Positions 33,818 to 43,744 of a stretch of DNA of 64,000 nt are shown here, piece after piece (the stretch's first letter is position 1; every line of letters starts with the position of its first letter). A program made the position numbers and the translations under genes. Source of the stretch: Aquatica leii (Eukaryota; Arthropoda; Insecta; Coleoptera; Lampyridae); assembly GCA_035610365.1 (NCBI GenBank), contig CM069432.1:1860001-1924000 (forward strand). Reading direction: 5' to 3'. The notes under the pieces were generated by a model, which had not been told where the DNA came from, searched no databases, and was given only the letters and a program-made list of their open reading frames with translations.

Positions 33818-34521
33818 ACTTATTGGATGGTTTACTGGCATAGTGGTAAATGTTTTAGTAAAATCCAAATATTGTAAAAGTGAATATTAAAAAAAAAATT
33901 GATACAGACGGGTACAAGTAATGAGCTCAAATTTATAAAGATGAACCACGAGAGATTCGCGGGGAAGATGGAAGCCACCATCGCCATTAAAATATTCCAG
34001 CAGTCAGAATTTTTGTACGAATTGAAATATGAAAATTAAAAACGTTTAAAGCTATCTTAGATTCACAATCCTTAAAAAATTTTACAATTAAGAAGAAAGA
34101 ATAAATCGATTACTTGTAAAAGCGATTTAAAAATTTAAGAAAGCATTAAATAAAATCTTTTGCTTCTGGTAAAATATTATTTACCTACGATTAAAAAAGT
34201 GCAATGTCACAACATAAGTTCTATCCATATATAACGAAAATTGTCCAAGAATCACAGTCACATATAGCTTTCTCTTTTTATATAATACTGTTCAGATAGG
34301 TTTGTTTCACTTTGTCATATTACTAATAAATATAGTAGCAATATAAAAGCCAGTTGTCGACTATGATTTTTCCTTTCTTCTGCGAATTTTAAATAAGAAG
34401 TCGAGAAAAGAGTCGTTTTTTTGACCACTGAATTTTATAATACGAATAATTGGTTCAAAAAGAATTCTTTTTTCAATCACTTCATTTTAAATGTTTTCAA
34501 AATATGTTTTCTCTTGCAGAC

Positions 34522-36425
34522 ATGCCTTCTACCACAAAACCACGTCCATCAGGCATTAAAGATAATAGTAGAAAAAATTAATGAAAATGAAATGCAATAA
34601 ACAAATAAGACGTTTCTTTCAGTACTCTGAAGATGCCCTGCCAAAAACTATTAACGAGATTCAACAGGGTGATCTCAGCATCAATAAAGCAATCCAGGAA
34701 TATAACGTTCCTAAAACAACAATTATTGACCGTAGTTGAATGTAGTTGAAAACAAACTTAAAAGTTAGATCTTTACTATTGCCAAATGTGGTTTTTCTTT
34801 CAAAAATCAGATCTTTTTGACACGGTGGAAAAAACTCATATTTTCAAGAATGGAAAACCTGGACAGAAGTGGTATCAAAATTTTCTAAAGCGTCATCCTG
34901 AAATAAGTCTAAAAGAAGCGGAAAACATTAATAAAGCTCGTGCAGTTATCACAAAGGAATATATTAGATCATGGTTTCGGGAGATGAATGATCTAGAAAA
35001 ACCAGTTAATAGATATTATGTATCTTTTTAATAGGGACGAATCAGGTTTTTTGGTGAATCCAAAATCAAGAAAAGTGTTGGCACCAAAAGACTGGAAAAA
35101 CTATAAAATTAGGTCAAAAAAAGGATAATATAACAGTATTGATAACAATTTCAGCTGATGGCAAGGTAGCTCTCCCATTAGTAGTATTCCCGTATGTCCG
35201 ACCACCTCGAACTTTGGTGGAAAATATGCCTGGGTTTTAGGTAAATTGGACAGTAGATGGATGAAAGGTCACGTGTCTTTGAATATATAGTCAATGATTT
35301 TAACAACTGGTTGGAAAAAACCCAAATTCAAAAACCAATAATTTTGTTTTTAGATGCTCACAGATTACACATGACTATGCCATTAAGTGAATATTGCCAA
35401 CAAAATGGAATTATTCTCTACGCTTTACCCACCCCCCTCCCCCCAATTCTACTCATATCATGCAACCTGCAGACATCAATGTTTTTAAACCTCTTAAGAC
35501 AGTAAGAAAATGGCAAAAACTTCCAGAAAACGTGAACACCACTATGAATAAACTCAATTTTTGCAAAGTATTCCATTCAACTTTAGAGGAATATGAAATG
35601 ACTTCAGCCATTGTTAACAGTTTAAAAAAATGCGAACTTTATCCGTTAAACCCAGACAACGTGGATTACTCCAAATGTGCCCAAAATTTCATTGAAAATC
35701 AAAGTAAAAATAACGACCAAAAAAACACAAGAAATTATCACAGATTTAGAACCAACAAAAGAGACCTCGTTAACATTTGAATTAACGATCATCCAACGTA
35801 AACGAGAACGTTCGAGTCGAACAATTCTTAGATAATAATATGAGTAAAAAGCATGATGCACAGTAATTGTCCATTCAATTTCAAAAAAGGAACAGGGAAG
35901 AAGAAAAATATGGCAATATCCCAGAAAAACTTTCAACCCTAAGAAACATTGTCGACTGACAGCGAACACATTCAAAAATCACATAATTTATTTGAACGCC
36001 ATCACCGGGAACCCATTAAAAAAGTAAATAGTAGACGAAAAGAAAAGTTACCCAGGGCGAATGGAGATCCAATTATACAAAAAGAAAGAATAGGACAAGA
36101 ATACAGAAGAATAAAGAAAGAAAACAGATTGAAAATAAAAAAAGACAAAGAGGTGGAAAAGCTAAAGAAAACAGGTCAAACAAAATCCAAAAAAATATTA
36201 GAAAAAGAAGTTAAGAAAACCAAGATTCATCTCCATCAACAAGCAGTAGCAAATTGAAATGCTGCGCTTGCAACGAAGACCTTATTAGTGATGTTGAGGA
36301 GGATGATGAAAATAATATAGGATGCGATGACTGCCCGAGGTGGTACCACATAAAGTGCACCAAATTCTATGGTCACTTATGAAGAAGCCTCAACCAAAGA
36401 TTATATTTGCTTTATATGTTCCTAA
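34522..36425 (+). mobile_element. pogo/Tigger-like DNA transposon relic with a C-terminal PHD finger
   Basis: MPSTTKPRPSGIKDNSRKN at 34522 is followed by a putative intron ending TTCTTTCAG (34622). Then comes an HTH of psq type (YSEDALPKTINEIQQGDLS, INKAIQEYNVPKTTIIDR). The CENP-B-type second HTH follows (FKNGKPGQKWYQNFLKRHPE, ITKEYIRSWFREMND; 34786-35020). DDE_1 remnants are ILFLDAHRLHMTMPLSEYCQ, NGIILYALP and, frame-shifted, MQPADINVFKPLKTVRKW (35257-35520). The Lys/Glu-rich tail (35949-36257) leads to a PHD finger, CCACNEDL, NIGCDDCPRWYHIKC and YICFIC-like residues (36258-36425). Multiple stops and frameshifts make it inactive. Confidence 0.85.
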
Positions 36426-36541
36426 AAGAAATATTCTGATAATTAATATTTTTAATTAAGGCAAAAACCAAATTAATATTACTAGTTTATTTTTGTTTTA
36501 GCGAAAGTATTTTATGGTAATAAACTGTTTTTCGTCTATAC

Positions 36542-36737
36542 CAGCGGCGGGCAAATACTTTTAAGCGCGGGCCAAAATGAAATTTTCAAAATATCTCACG
36601 GGCCGGAGGACTATACCGCGTACGTACACAATCACATAAAAGAGATTAAAAAATTGCTTGCGGGATATTTCAACGGGCTGGATAAAGTAAGCAAAGGGGC
36701 CAGATATGGCCAGCGGGCCGGCTTTTGCCCACCTCTG
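36542..36737. mobile_element. hAT-type MITE, 196 bp, with perfect 8-bp target duplication
   Basis: GTCTATAC flanks both ends (36534-36541 and 36738-36745). The termini are CAGCGGCGGGCAAA and TTTTGCCCACCTCTG, imperfect inverted repeats of the CAG-to-CTG form typical of hAT elements. The inside is GC-richer than its surroundings (CGGGCCGG repeats) and non-coding. The intact target duplication suggests a relatively young insertion. Confidence 0.92.
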
Positions 36738-36745
36738 GTCTATAC

Positions 36746-37335
36746 AAACTGCTGCTGGTCGAAAATTGAACAATTTCTCGACTACACAAAACAACGAGTG
36801 ATCAAGATGAAGTTAGTGGTCGAAAAATAGTACAAAATCATTTTTTTGGTTGTTTCTTTATTATGAAATTCTTAGGCAATGTAAATCAAATATGAATGGT
36901 TTTTTTTATGAAAATAAGATATACATATATATATAGGTCCATTTGGCAAAATTATAACTGAAATGACCTATTTTTGTGCAATTGGCTCAGTTTTGAATTT
37001 AAAGAATCTACTAAATGGTCGAAAACCGGCGCATTGGCCCTATTTATAGTGGACTGTTTTAAAAAAATCACGTATATATTATAAACTTTTTGATTTTTTG
37101 TTCCAAGACGAGAAACCCGTCCTCCCGCGGCGGTGTTTTCAAAAATGATGTTTTCGACGACGGGCTTTGTTGTTGCCGTTTTATATAAAAATGACAATAA
37201 ACATTATTTTTGAGATTTCGCGGTCATGATTTTTAAACAAATAAATATTTTCGGGTTTTGAACCGCGTTCTATATTTACACTTTTCACGAGATTTATAAA
37301 ACTTAGAAAGCTTACAAACTTTGAAAAATGTACAA
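36746..37335. other. AT-rich spacer with no recognisable gene
   Basis: Contains a short CG-rich island near 37105-37175 (CCTCCCGCGGCGG) and open stretches without family resemblance. It may be the tail of Penelope C, whose coding region begins at 37467 on the minus strand. Confidence 0.4.
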
Positions 37336-37339
37336 TATT

Positions 37340-38553
37340 TGACGTTTCGACAGTCATGTCGCTGTCTTCTTCGGAAAAAACTGAAACTGGATTCCTTGTA
37401 TAGTCTAGGCCAGAAGTTTTGGGATTTAGTCAACCTTGTGGTTTCTTCAAGTTTTAGTATTATTATTTAAAAATGTTCCGCAACAACAGATCTTGTGTTA
37501 TGTTTCTTTGTATGCGCTTTATGTTCTTTTAATCTGGTAGCTATGTTGCGTTCTGTTTGTCTTATGTAAGCCAGCCCACACGAACAAGACATGTGATAGA
37601 CCCCTGGTTCTTCGAGTGGTGCTGTGGTTTCTTTTGATTTTGAGAAATTTGCGGCTATAATATTGGTTGCAGTGAAGATCACTTTGATATTTTTCCCTCT
37701 AAGTATCCTGGCTGTTTTATCCGTGCAACTTTTTATGTAAAGAAGGAAGGAAGTTGCCATGGGGTCCTTCTTCTTTGGTTTTTCTTTACTGTGTTTGTTA
37801 ATTGTTCGATATATGTCTGCTTTTCTAAAACCGTTTTTTATTAAGGCGTTTGTTAGGTGACTTAGCTCGGTCTTTAACGTGTTCGGTTCACTGATCGCCT
37901 TGACCCTGTGTACTAAAGTTTTTAGAACTGAAAACTTTTGGGCTAGATGATGATGTGATTCGGCGTTGAGGTATCTGTCAGTATGTGTCGGTTTTCTATA
38001 TACTTGATGCCCCAATTTGATGTCCATCTTTCGAGTGACTAGTACGTTCAAGAACGAAATGCTTCTGTTTGTTTCCTTTTCCATGGTGAATTTGATGTTG
38101 GAATCTAACTGGTTGATGTGATCCAGAAAGTTGTGTAGTGTTTCTGCTCCATGAGACCAAATGTATCGTCCACATAACGTAGCCAGCATTTTGGTTTGAG
38201 ATTAGCGGTTTCTAATGCTCTTTCTTCAAAATCCTCTATAAATATATTGGCGATGACTGGAGAAAATGGTGATCCCATGGCTGCTCCTTCAATTTGTTCG
38301 TATACAATATTGTTGAATGAGAAGTAAGTGGACTTTAAGCATAGCTCAATTAGTCCATAAAGCTCCTCATCCGAATCCGCTTTTCGTAATTTGGTCTTGA
38401 TGATCTCCAGTGGTGTTTGTAGTGGGAATTTTGTGAAGACAGATGTACTCCGCCGCAAAATGTTGTGTTAGCATATATCAGTTTTTTAAACAAATTTAAA
38501 GCAAACCTTTCAAATGAAGAAAATGTTGAATATCTCAAAAACAATAAATTCAA
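37340..38553 (-). mobile_element. Penelope-like retroelement C (RT and GIY-YIG)
   Basis: The minus strand reads RT pieces ELYGLIELCLKSTYFSFNN, EQIEGAAMGSPFSPVIANIF and RYVDDTF (38105-38458). A small deletion just after YVDDTF shifts the frame. Then HQVYRKPTHTDRYLNAESHH, KTELSHLTNALIKNGF and the endonuclease GVYHMSCSCGLAYIRQTERN (37560-37620) follow, in one open frame from 38189 to 37467. The YIG motif is YIR here, a change at a core glycine. The N-terminal part of the RT is missing past 38553. Confidence 0.9.
37344..37374 (-). ncRNA. Hammerhead-like core in the Penelope C terminal region
   Basis: CCGAAGA (consensus CUGANGA with one change) at 37368-37374, a perfect GACAG/CTGTC helix II, and GAAAC at 37344-37348. 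Helix III is not closed. It lies about 100 bp downstream of the endonuclease frame, the same place as in the other Penelope copies here. Confidence 0.5.
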
Positions 38554-39707
38554 GTATAAAGTATAAGTATAAAACGTTAAATATTTAAAAATTATATTTT
38601 AAATATGTAGATGAGTAACCTTTTCTATAAAACTCTAAAACGACCGAAAAAAATAAATCAGACGATAAATGTAAGTAAACACTTCCTAATAACATAATAT
38701 TTATGTGTACGTGTACGAGATACATTTGGAGTCTGAAAGTTGCTTATGAACGACAATAAAAACGCTTGAATAAGCACAAGTAAGTCGCATTTACCCACAC
38801 TGAACTACTTTTGTTCCCATTAAACTTTATTACAATTATCTGTTTGGGTCTCAAACTTTTATTGGCAAGATTTTGTCGGTATTTTCTTGTGGTACCAATT
38901 TGCGTAATCAGTTTTTAGGTCTTCTTGACTTGGACCTTACTTATGGTAGCTACACGCAATCTTATTATCCATTATCCATCATCATGCAGTGGTTTGTTAA
39001 ATTAAAATCAATATTAGAAATAAAAATAAATAATCGTTAATAAAAAAAAATGTATTGATTTTATATTCCTTAGCAACTGATAAAACGCATGCCCTACCAA
39101 AACACTATCTGACACCTGCCAGAGTTTCGAAAATATTAGTCAGACCATAAAACATATGTTGTTAGATACATCAAGCTGAACTTTTACATCAATAAGTCGT
39201 ATAGCGCTCAACCCTCGTCAGTTTTAGACGATCATTAATAGATTCTTATAAGTACATAATTGATAATACTGGTAAGTGTAAATGTTACCAAAGTTATTCA
39301 GTCAAGCGAAATATTATCAATTGAGCTATATGAAATTTGAAAAAAATTGTTGGTTTACTCTTTTCCCATTTTCATGACTTTTTGATAATAAAAAACAATT
39401 TTCTAATTAACTGGTGTATAATAAGCAATTATTATTTTCTTATGTTTGTGCATTGATCTTGAATATTTTAGCTCTATTAGTTTTTAGCTTGATTGTAATT
39501 TTGTCTGTTTACTAATTCGCGGAAATCCCACTATATTTTAATAAATATTACTCAAATCAGTGTATCGTTGACTATCATATGTACGGTATAATGTCTGACT
39601 GTCATCTAAAATAGTCGACAGTACCATAGAATAAATACTAGGCGAGGCAAAAAGAAAGGCGCCAAATTGAATTTATTTAAAAATAGTAGGTAAAACCTGT
39701 AGGAACT
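38554..39707. other. AT-rich non-coding region
   Basis: Nothing is recognised in either strand beyond simple AT-rich sequence. Confidence 0.5.
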
Positions 39708-40142
39708 TGTTAGAGTGTATCTCCTACTGCTGATGAGCTCCAAAAGGGCGAAACGGCCGTCTAGTAGTTCACTCTAGTGGCGTTTGCACAATTGCATTAA
39801 CATTTCTTACCCCCAATGTCTTTTTACGTTGTGGTTTTATCCCGCAGAATTATTCAAAGCATATTTTGAATTTCGCGGGTGTTAAACTAATTTCAACGTA
39901 TTACCGCCGTTTATAGCTATTTACAGTAAACTTTAGACACATAATAGAATCGCACTATAAAATGGCTCTGCCATCAAACACTTTTGAATGGTACAACATA
40001 ATATTTAATTATTTATTTGTTTACTCCTAAATACACTGCTACCAATGTCACAGTATACAACTATCGAAATATAACGTGGAAACCGAAACAATGTATTTTA
40101 TAATATGCCATTAAAATGTTATGAATTAATAAATGTATAACA
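39708..40142 (+). repeat. Candidate Gypsy LTR containing a hammerhead
   Basis: The ends are TGT...ACA, the right end touches a primer-site candidate, and a TATA-like CTATAAAATGG sits at 39956-39966. No second LTR is present in the window, so the boundaries rest on the termini and the primer site only. Confidence 0.55.
39711..39776 (+). ncRNA. Type I hammerhead ribozyme, complete fold
   Basis: All three helices can be drawn. Helix I: TAGAGTG (39711-39717) with CACTCTA (39770-39776), an internal loop, then CTACTG (39724-39729) with TAGTAG (39762-39767). Core: CTGATGA (39730-39736). Helix II: GCTC (39737-39740) with GGGC (39746-39749), loop CAAAA. Then GAAA (39750-39753). Helix III: AC/GT around loop GGCC, ending in GTC. 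Predicted cleavage is after C39761. All conserved core bases are intact. The internal loop in helix I and the loop of helix II are where natural hammerheads make their tertiary contact. Confidence 0.88.
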
Positions 40143-41247
40143 TGGTGGCAGCTACAATATTACGTGGTTATATTTATTTGAAGTGGTTATAATAACATTC
40201 TGTGAGTAAAATAACGATTAAGGTGAGGTAGAACAGTAGTGTTTAAAAATATGGCAAGCGTACATCCTCCAATGAATTTTGTAGCGGGCGACAACCCAGC
40301 AATGGCCTGGTCACAATGGCAACAACAAATATTTCTGTAGCGAGTGGCTACTGATTTATACAATACTCTCATCGCCAAGCAAAATACATATCCTGGACGA
40401 GAAAGGTTTAGATGTGTATAATACGTTTACGTTTCAGGAAAGTGGTGACGTTTTAACTGTTGACATAATTGTAGCAAACTTAAGAGAATATTACGAGACA
40501 AGGTTTGAATTCATTAGCTGTAATCAGTCAGAAAATCAAACAATCGATGAGTATATGACCACCTTGAAGGAAAAGGCGGCTGATTGTGGGTTTGGAACCC
40601 TTAAAGATTCACTAATACGAGACAGAATTCTTGGTGGTATAAAAAGTGACAAAGTTAGAGAAAATTGTTAAAAGAAAAAGCACTTACGTTAGATAAATGT
40701 ATCGATATTTGTAGGGCCGATGAAGAATCTCAAAAGCAATTACGTGCCATGTCTGCAGGTAACCCTAGTACGAGTTCAACAGTGGACCGAGTGAAGCAAG
40801 GAAAATACTGCAGGAAAGATGCACCGCAACAGTTGCAATAAATTAAAAAATTGTCATAGATGTGGTTTCCAAGATGATTTTGGAAAATGCCCAGCGTGGG
40901 GTAAAATATGTTCAAAATGTAAGAAGCAAAACCATTTCCATAAGTGTTGCTAAGCAAAGAAGATAGCAGAGATTGCGTCAGAAGAATTAGAAAAATTAAA
41001 CGACAACAAAAACTACTTAGAGAGTGCAGCTGTAAAAGAAGTTTCATGTGTATATAACATACACCTCTCTAAGAAAAACTCCTGGGAAGAAGAGGTAACT
41101 ATAAATAGTCTACCTATTAATTTTAAACAGGATACGGCCAGTGAGGTAAATATCATACCCTTAATATTCTATAATAATATTTAAAACAAACCTAAGATTG
41201 CAAAAACAAACAACTCATTATTAACATATAATAATAACAAAATAACA

Positions 41248-43737
41248 TAAAATCTTAAGCTTTCGCGGTTGTTATGTTTATGATTATAAGCGATTTTCGA
41301 CTTATACCGCGTCGTAGTTAAACACTCAGACTTAGGCTTGGTCCTAATCTCTTCTTGAGAGCCAAAACAAGAAGTAGAACTTGGTCTTTAGCGTATTGTC
41401 GTTCGTGAACCCAAACAAACTGACGCTTCGCAAGACATTGTAGTTTGCATCTTCAGAGTGGTAAATGTCACTGAAGGAAAAAGTGTGACGATATTTATAC
41501 CAATAGCGATTAGCGTGATTAACGAACCTTATCTTTTCGTTACCGAGTGACTGACTTCGTTATTACTCGGAGTAAATGTATGTGTTCTTTCCAAGAAGGT
41601 TGATATTTATCTAAGAGGATATAATACTGGTAGCCAAAATTTGCTGAGTCTTAAATCGTCTTCTCGGTTCATATTACACGATTGTTTTTCTATTTCTACA
41701 GGTTCGCGGATTAGTCTGGGAAAGTAGAAAGGAGTTGTAGTCAACACTTAAGTTTGGTCAAAGTTCAGCGTGTGTCCTTAGTTCCACACGTGTTCAGCCA
41801 CTGCTGATTTAATAACTCTGCGGTGTTTGCAATCAGCTATATGTTCTTTTACTCTAACTTCAATAGAGCGTCTCGTCTGTCCTATACAACTTGATCTACA
41901 GGAACAAGGAATTTCGTAAACTCCGGCATGTTTTAGAGCCCCTTGCTTGTCTTTAGCAGATGTAAACCAGGTGTTCAGGGTATCCTTAGTCGTAAAGACA
42001 GTTTTAATATTATGTTTCTTTAGCACCCTGCCTATTTTGTCTGTCAAACCCATACAATATGGTAAATAAGTGGTGCTAGTAAGAGGTGCTAAGTCTTCTT
42101 TGACTTTTCGATTTATTGCTCTTTTCTATGCGTTTTGGATCTCTTTGAACCTGTATCCATGTTGTTGTAGGGACTCCAACAGTGTTTACTTTTCTTTTAG
42201 TAGATTTTCATTATCTGACACACGTATAGCTCTTTTAGCTAAAGTATGCAAAACAGTATTCTGCTGTACTGGATGGTGGTGAGATTTCGCGTTTAAGTAT
42301 CTATTAGTGTGCGTTTTCTTTCTATAAACGGAATGCCCCAATTTTCCGTTATTTTTCTTTATTAACAGTACATCAAGAAAGTCTAGACTGCGGTTATGTT
42401 CTAACTCCATAATAAATTTCGTGCTATTACATATGTGCAGAGTTTAAATGTTGAAAGAACTGATTTAGTTTATCTTTGCCGTGAGGCCATACAGCAAACG
42501 TATCATCAACATATTTTTGGTTTTAACTCAAGATTTTTCATAATTTCAGTTTCAAAATATTGGTTACAACTGGAGAGAGCGGTGAATCTATGGCCGCTCC
42601 TTCTACTTGTTTAAACAAGTTGTCGTTAAAACTGAAATAAGTGTTTTTAAGGCAGAGTTCGATAAGTAGAACTTCTTCTTCAGTAATTCTCTCCTTGAGC
42701 AAAAATAACACTTTCTCGACCGGGACTTTAGTAAAAAGAGATACCACGTCAAAGCTGACTAGGATATCTTCTTTCGTTATACGCAAGTTCTTAATTTTTT
42801 CTACAAAATCTGTACAATCTTTAATGTGAGTTCTTTGTGTATCTTGGGAAGACCGTAGATTCGTGGCATAACTGGATTTTTGACAATCAAAGTTTGTTTC
42901 TTGTTTATATCTATAGTAGTGGAGTTTTTGATGGCGGAGTTCACCTTAGTGCATAAGGAGTTTAAAGGGTTTCTCTGTAGACGTATGTAGCAATCTTCCG
43001 AGAGTAAGTTTGTCATTTAGTAGCGTTTCTTTTATCTGCTCTCAATACTAGAACGTCTTTATTCTCACGTAACCGCTTAGCTGCTTCTCTCTCCTCATGT
43101 CTGTTATTATTAGAGCGTGGCAGTTTTGCTTTTCTTACAATGTTGCAAACATCTTCTCAAATAGTTTCAGAGATCTCCTTAGGTAGAGTGCGTATTGCAG
43201 CTTCTACTCCACATACTATATCTTCCATGGGAGTTTTCTTAGGCGTAACGGCGTTCTTGTGGCCTGTGCATCCAAAACCATGTCTATTAGGTTGACAATT
43301 ACTTTATGGTCGTCTAATGTTTTCTTAGGCTGTGAAGAATGTAATCGCTCAAATTTCTTAGTTTGCTTCATTTTTTATTTTTCGTAAATCTTGTTTGCTT
43401 GTATCGTAGTGATAGCACCTATTTTTACCCATATCGAGTGTTCTAATTTGTTTGACAAAGTTAAATGTAGCTTGTATAACTATTTGCTGACATAATCCAG
43501 TACTTTGTGTTTATTGTGAATTTCCGAACGTAACAGTTCGAAGCCAGCTTTGCGAAAAATTCGCTCAGTATGAGAATTTAGAAAATAATGTTTAATTCTC
43601 ATACACGATGGCAATACGTTGTGGTCTCGCCAAAGTTTTAAAAATGCTAGTTCTGTAAGTAGCTTTTCTTTCTTTTGGCGCAAACGATCTAAAGACCTAG
43701 TTTGTAAAAACACCTCTTCGCCGTAGAGGCTTAACAA
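41248..43737 (-). mobile_element. Penelope-like retroelement B, nearly full length but broken
   Basis: From the 5' side (right): an N-terminal domain (LRQKKEKLLTELAFLKLWRD, MRIKHYFLNSHTERIFRKAG; 43480-43737). RT: CYIRLQRNPLNSLCTKVNS, VMPRIYGLPKIHK, DILVSFDVVSLFTKVPVEKV, FSFNDNLFKQVEGAA (42538-43016), then YVDDTFAVWPHGK in a shifted frame near 42480-42520, and HSVYRKKTHTNRYLNAKSHH. GIY-YIG: GVYEIPCSCRSSCIGQTRRS (near 41870-41950), where the YIG tyrosine is Cys. The C-terminal region is FYFPRLIREPVEIEKQ. The terminal region with a hammerhead-like core ends at about 41248. Several stops and shifts make it inactive. Confidence 0.9.
41425..41456 (-). ncRNA. Decayed hammerhead-like core in Penelope B
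   Basis: CTGAAGA (41450-41456), then a helix II weakened to TGCAA/CTTGC, then GAAGC in place of GAAAC (41425-41429). The mutated GAAA box should abolish cleavage. Confidence 0.5.
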
Positions 43738-43744
43738 CCGCGAA

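Larger units (their letters stand above)
31935..34500. other. Probable brp intron with two Penelope terminal fragments
   Basis: Upstream of the most 5' exon seen, the sequence is AT-rich and non-coding apart from the two Penelope fragments listed separately. The first exon has a proper acceptor (AG at 31935-31936), so another exon must exist further right or beyond the window. Confidence 0.6.
39708..41180 (+). mobile_element. Gypsy 5' end: LTR, primer site, gag and protease start
   Basis: A candidate LTR (39708-40142, TGTTAGAG...ATAACA, 435 bp) is followed at once by TGGTGGCAGC (40143 on), a TGG-initial primer-binding-site candidate. Gag starts at ATG 40251 (MASVHPPMNFVAGDNPAMAW). After an early stop it continues with ANLREYYETRFEFI and TIDEYMTTLKEKAADC (40414-40671). 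A zinc-knuckle region follows (NCHRCGFQDD, CPAWGKICSKCKKQNHF; 40840-40960). A protease-like QDTASEVNIIPL near 41130-41160 has DTA where DTG is expected. RT and everything downstream are gone. At 41248 Penelope B begins. Confidence 0.78.

Noticed and set aside
32391-33819. Minus-strand open frames of about 120-134 codons in both Penelope fragments that look like a conserved small protein (shared SCETSVCL and STSCFGSQ stretches)
   Set aside because: The similarity is explained by the DNA repeat itself. The frames run through the hammerhead-like core and terminal repeat and have no start or domain support.
36141-36257. Lys/Glu-rich frame considered as a separate nuclear protein
   Set aside because: It lies between the pogo DDE region and the PHD finger and is best read as the basic linker of the same transposase.
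40143-40165. tRNA gene suspected from the TGGTGGCAGC sequence
   Set aside because: No cloverleaf can be drawn. The position directly after an LTR end makes a primer-binding site the better reading.
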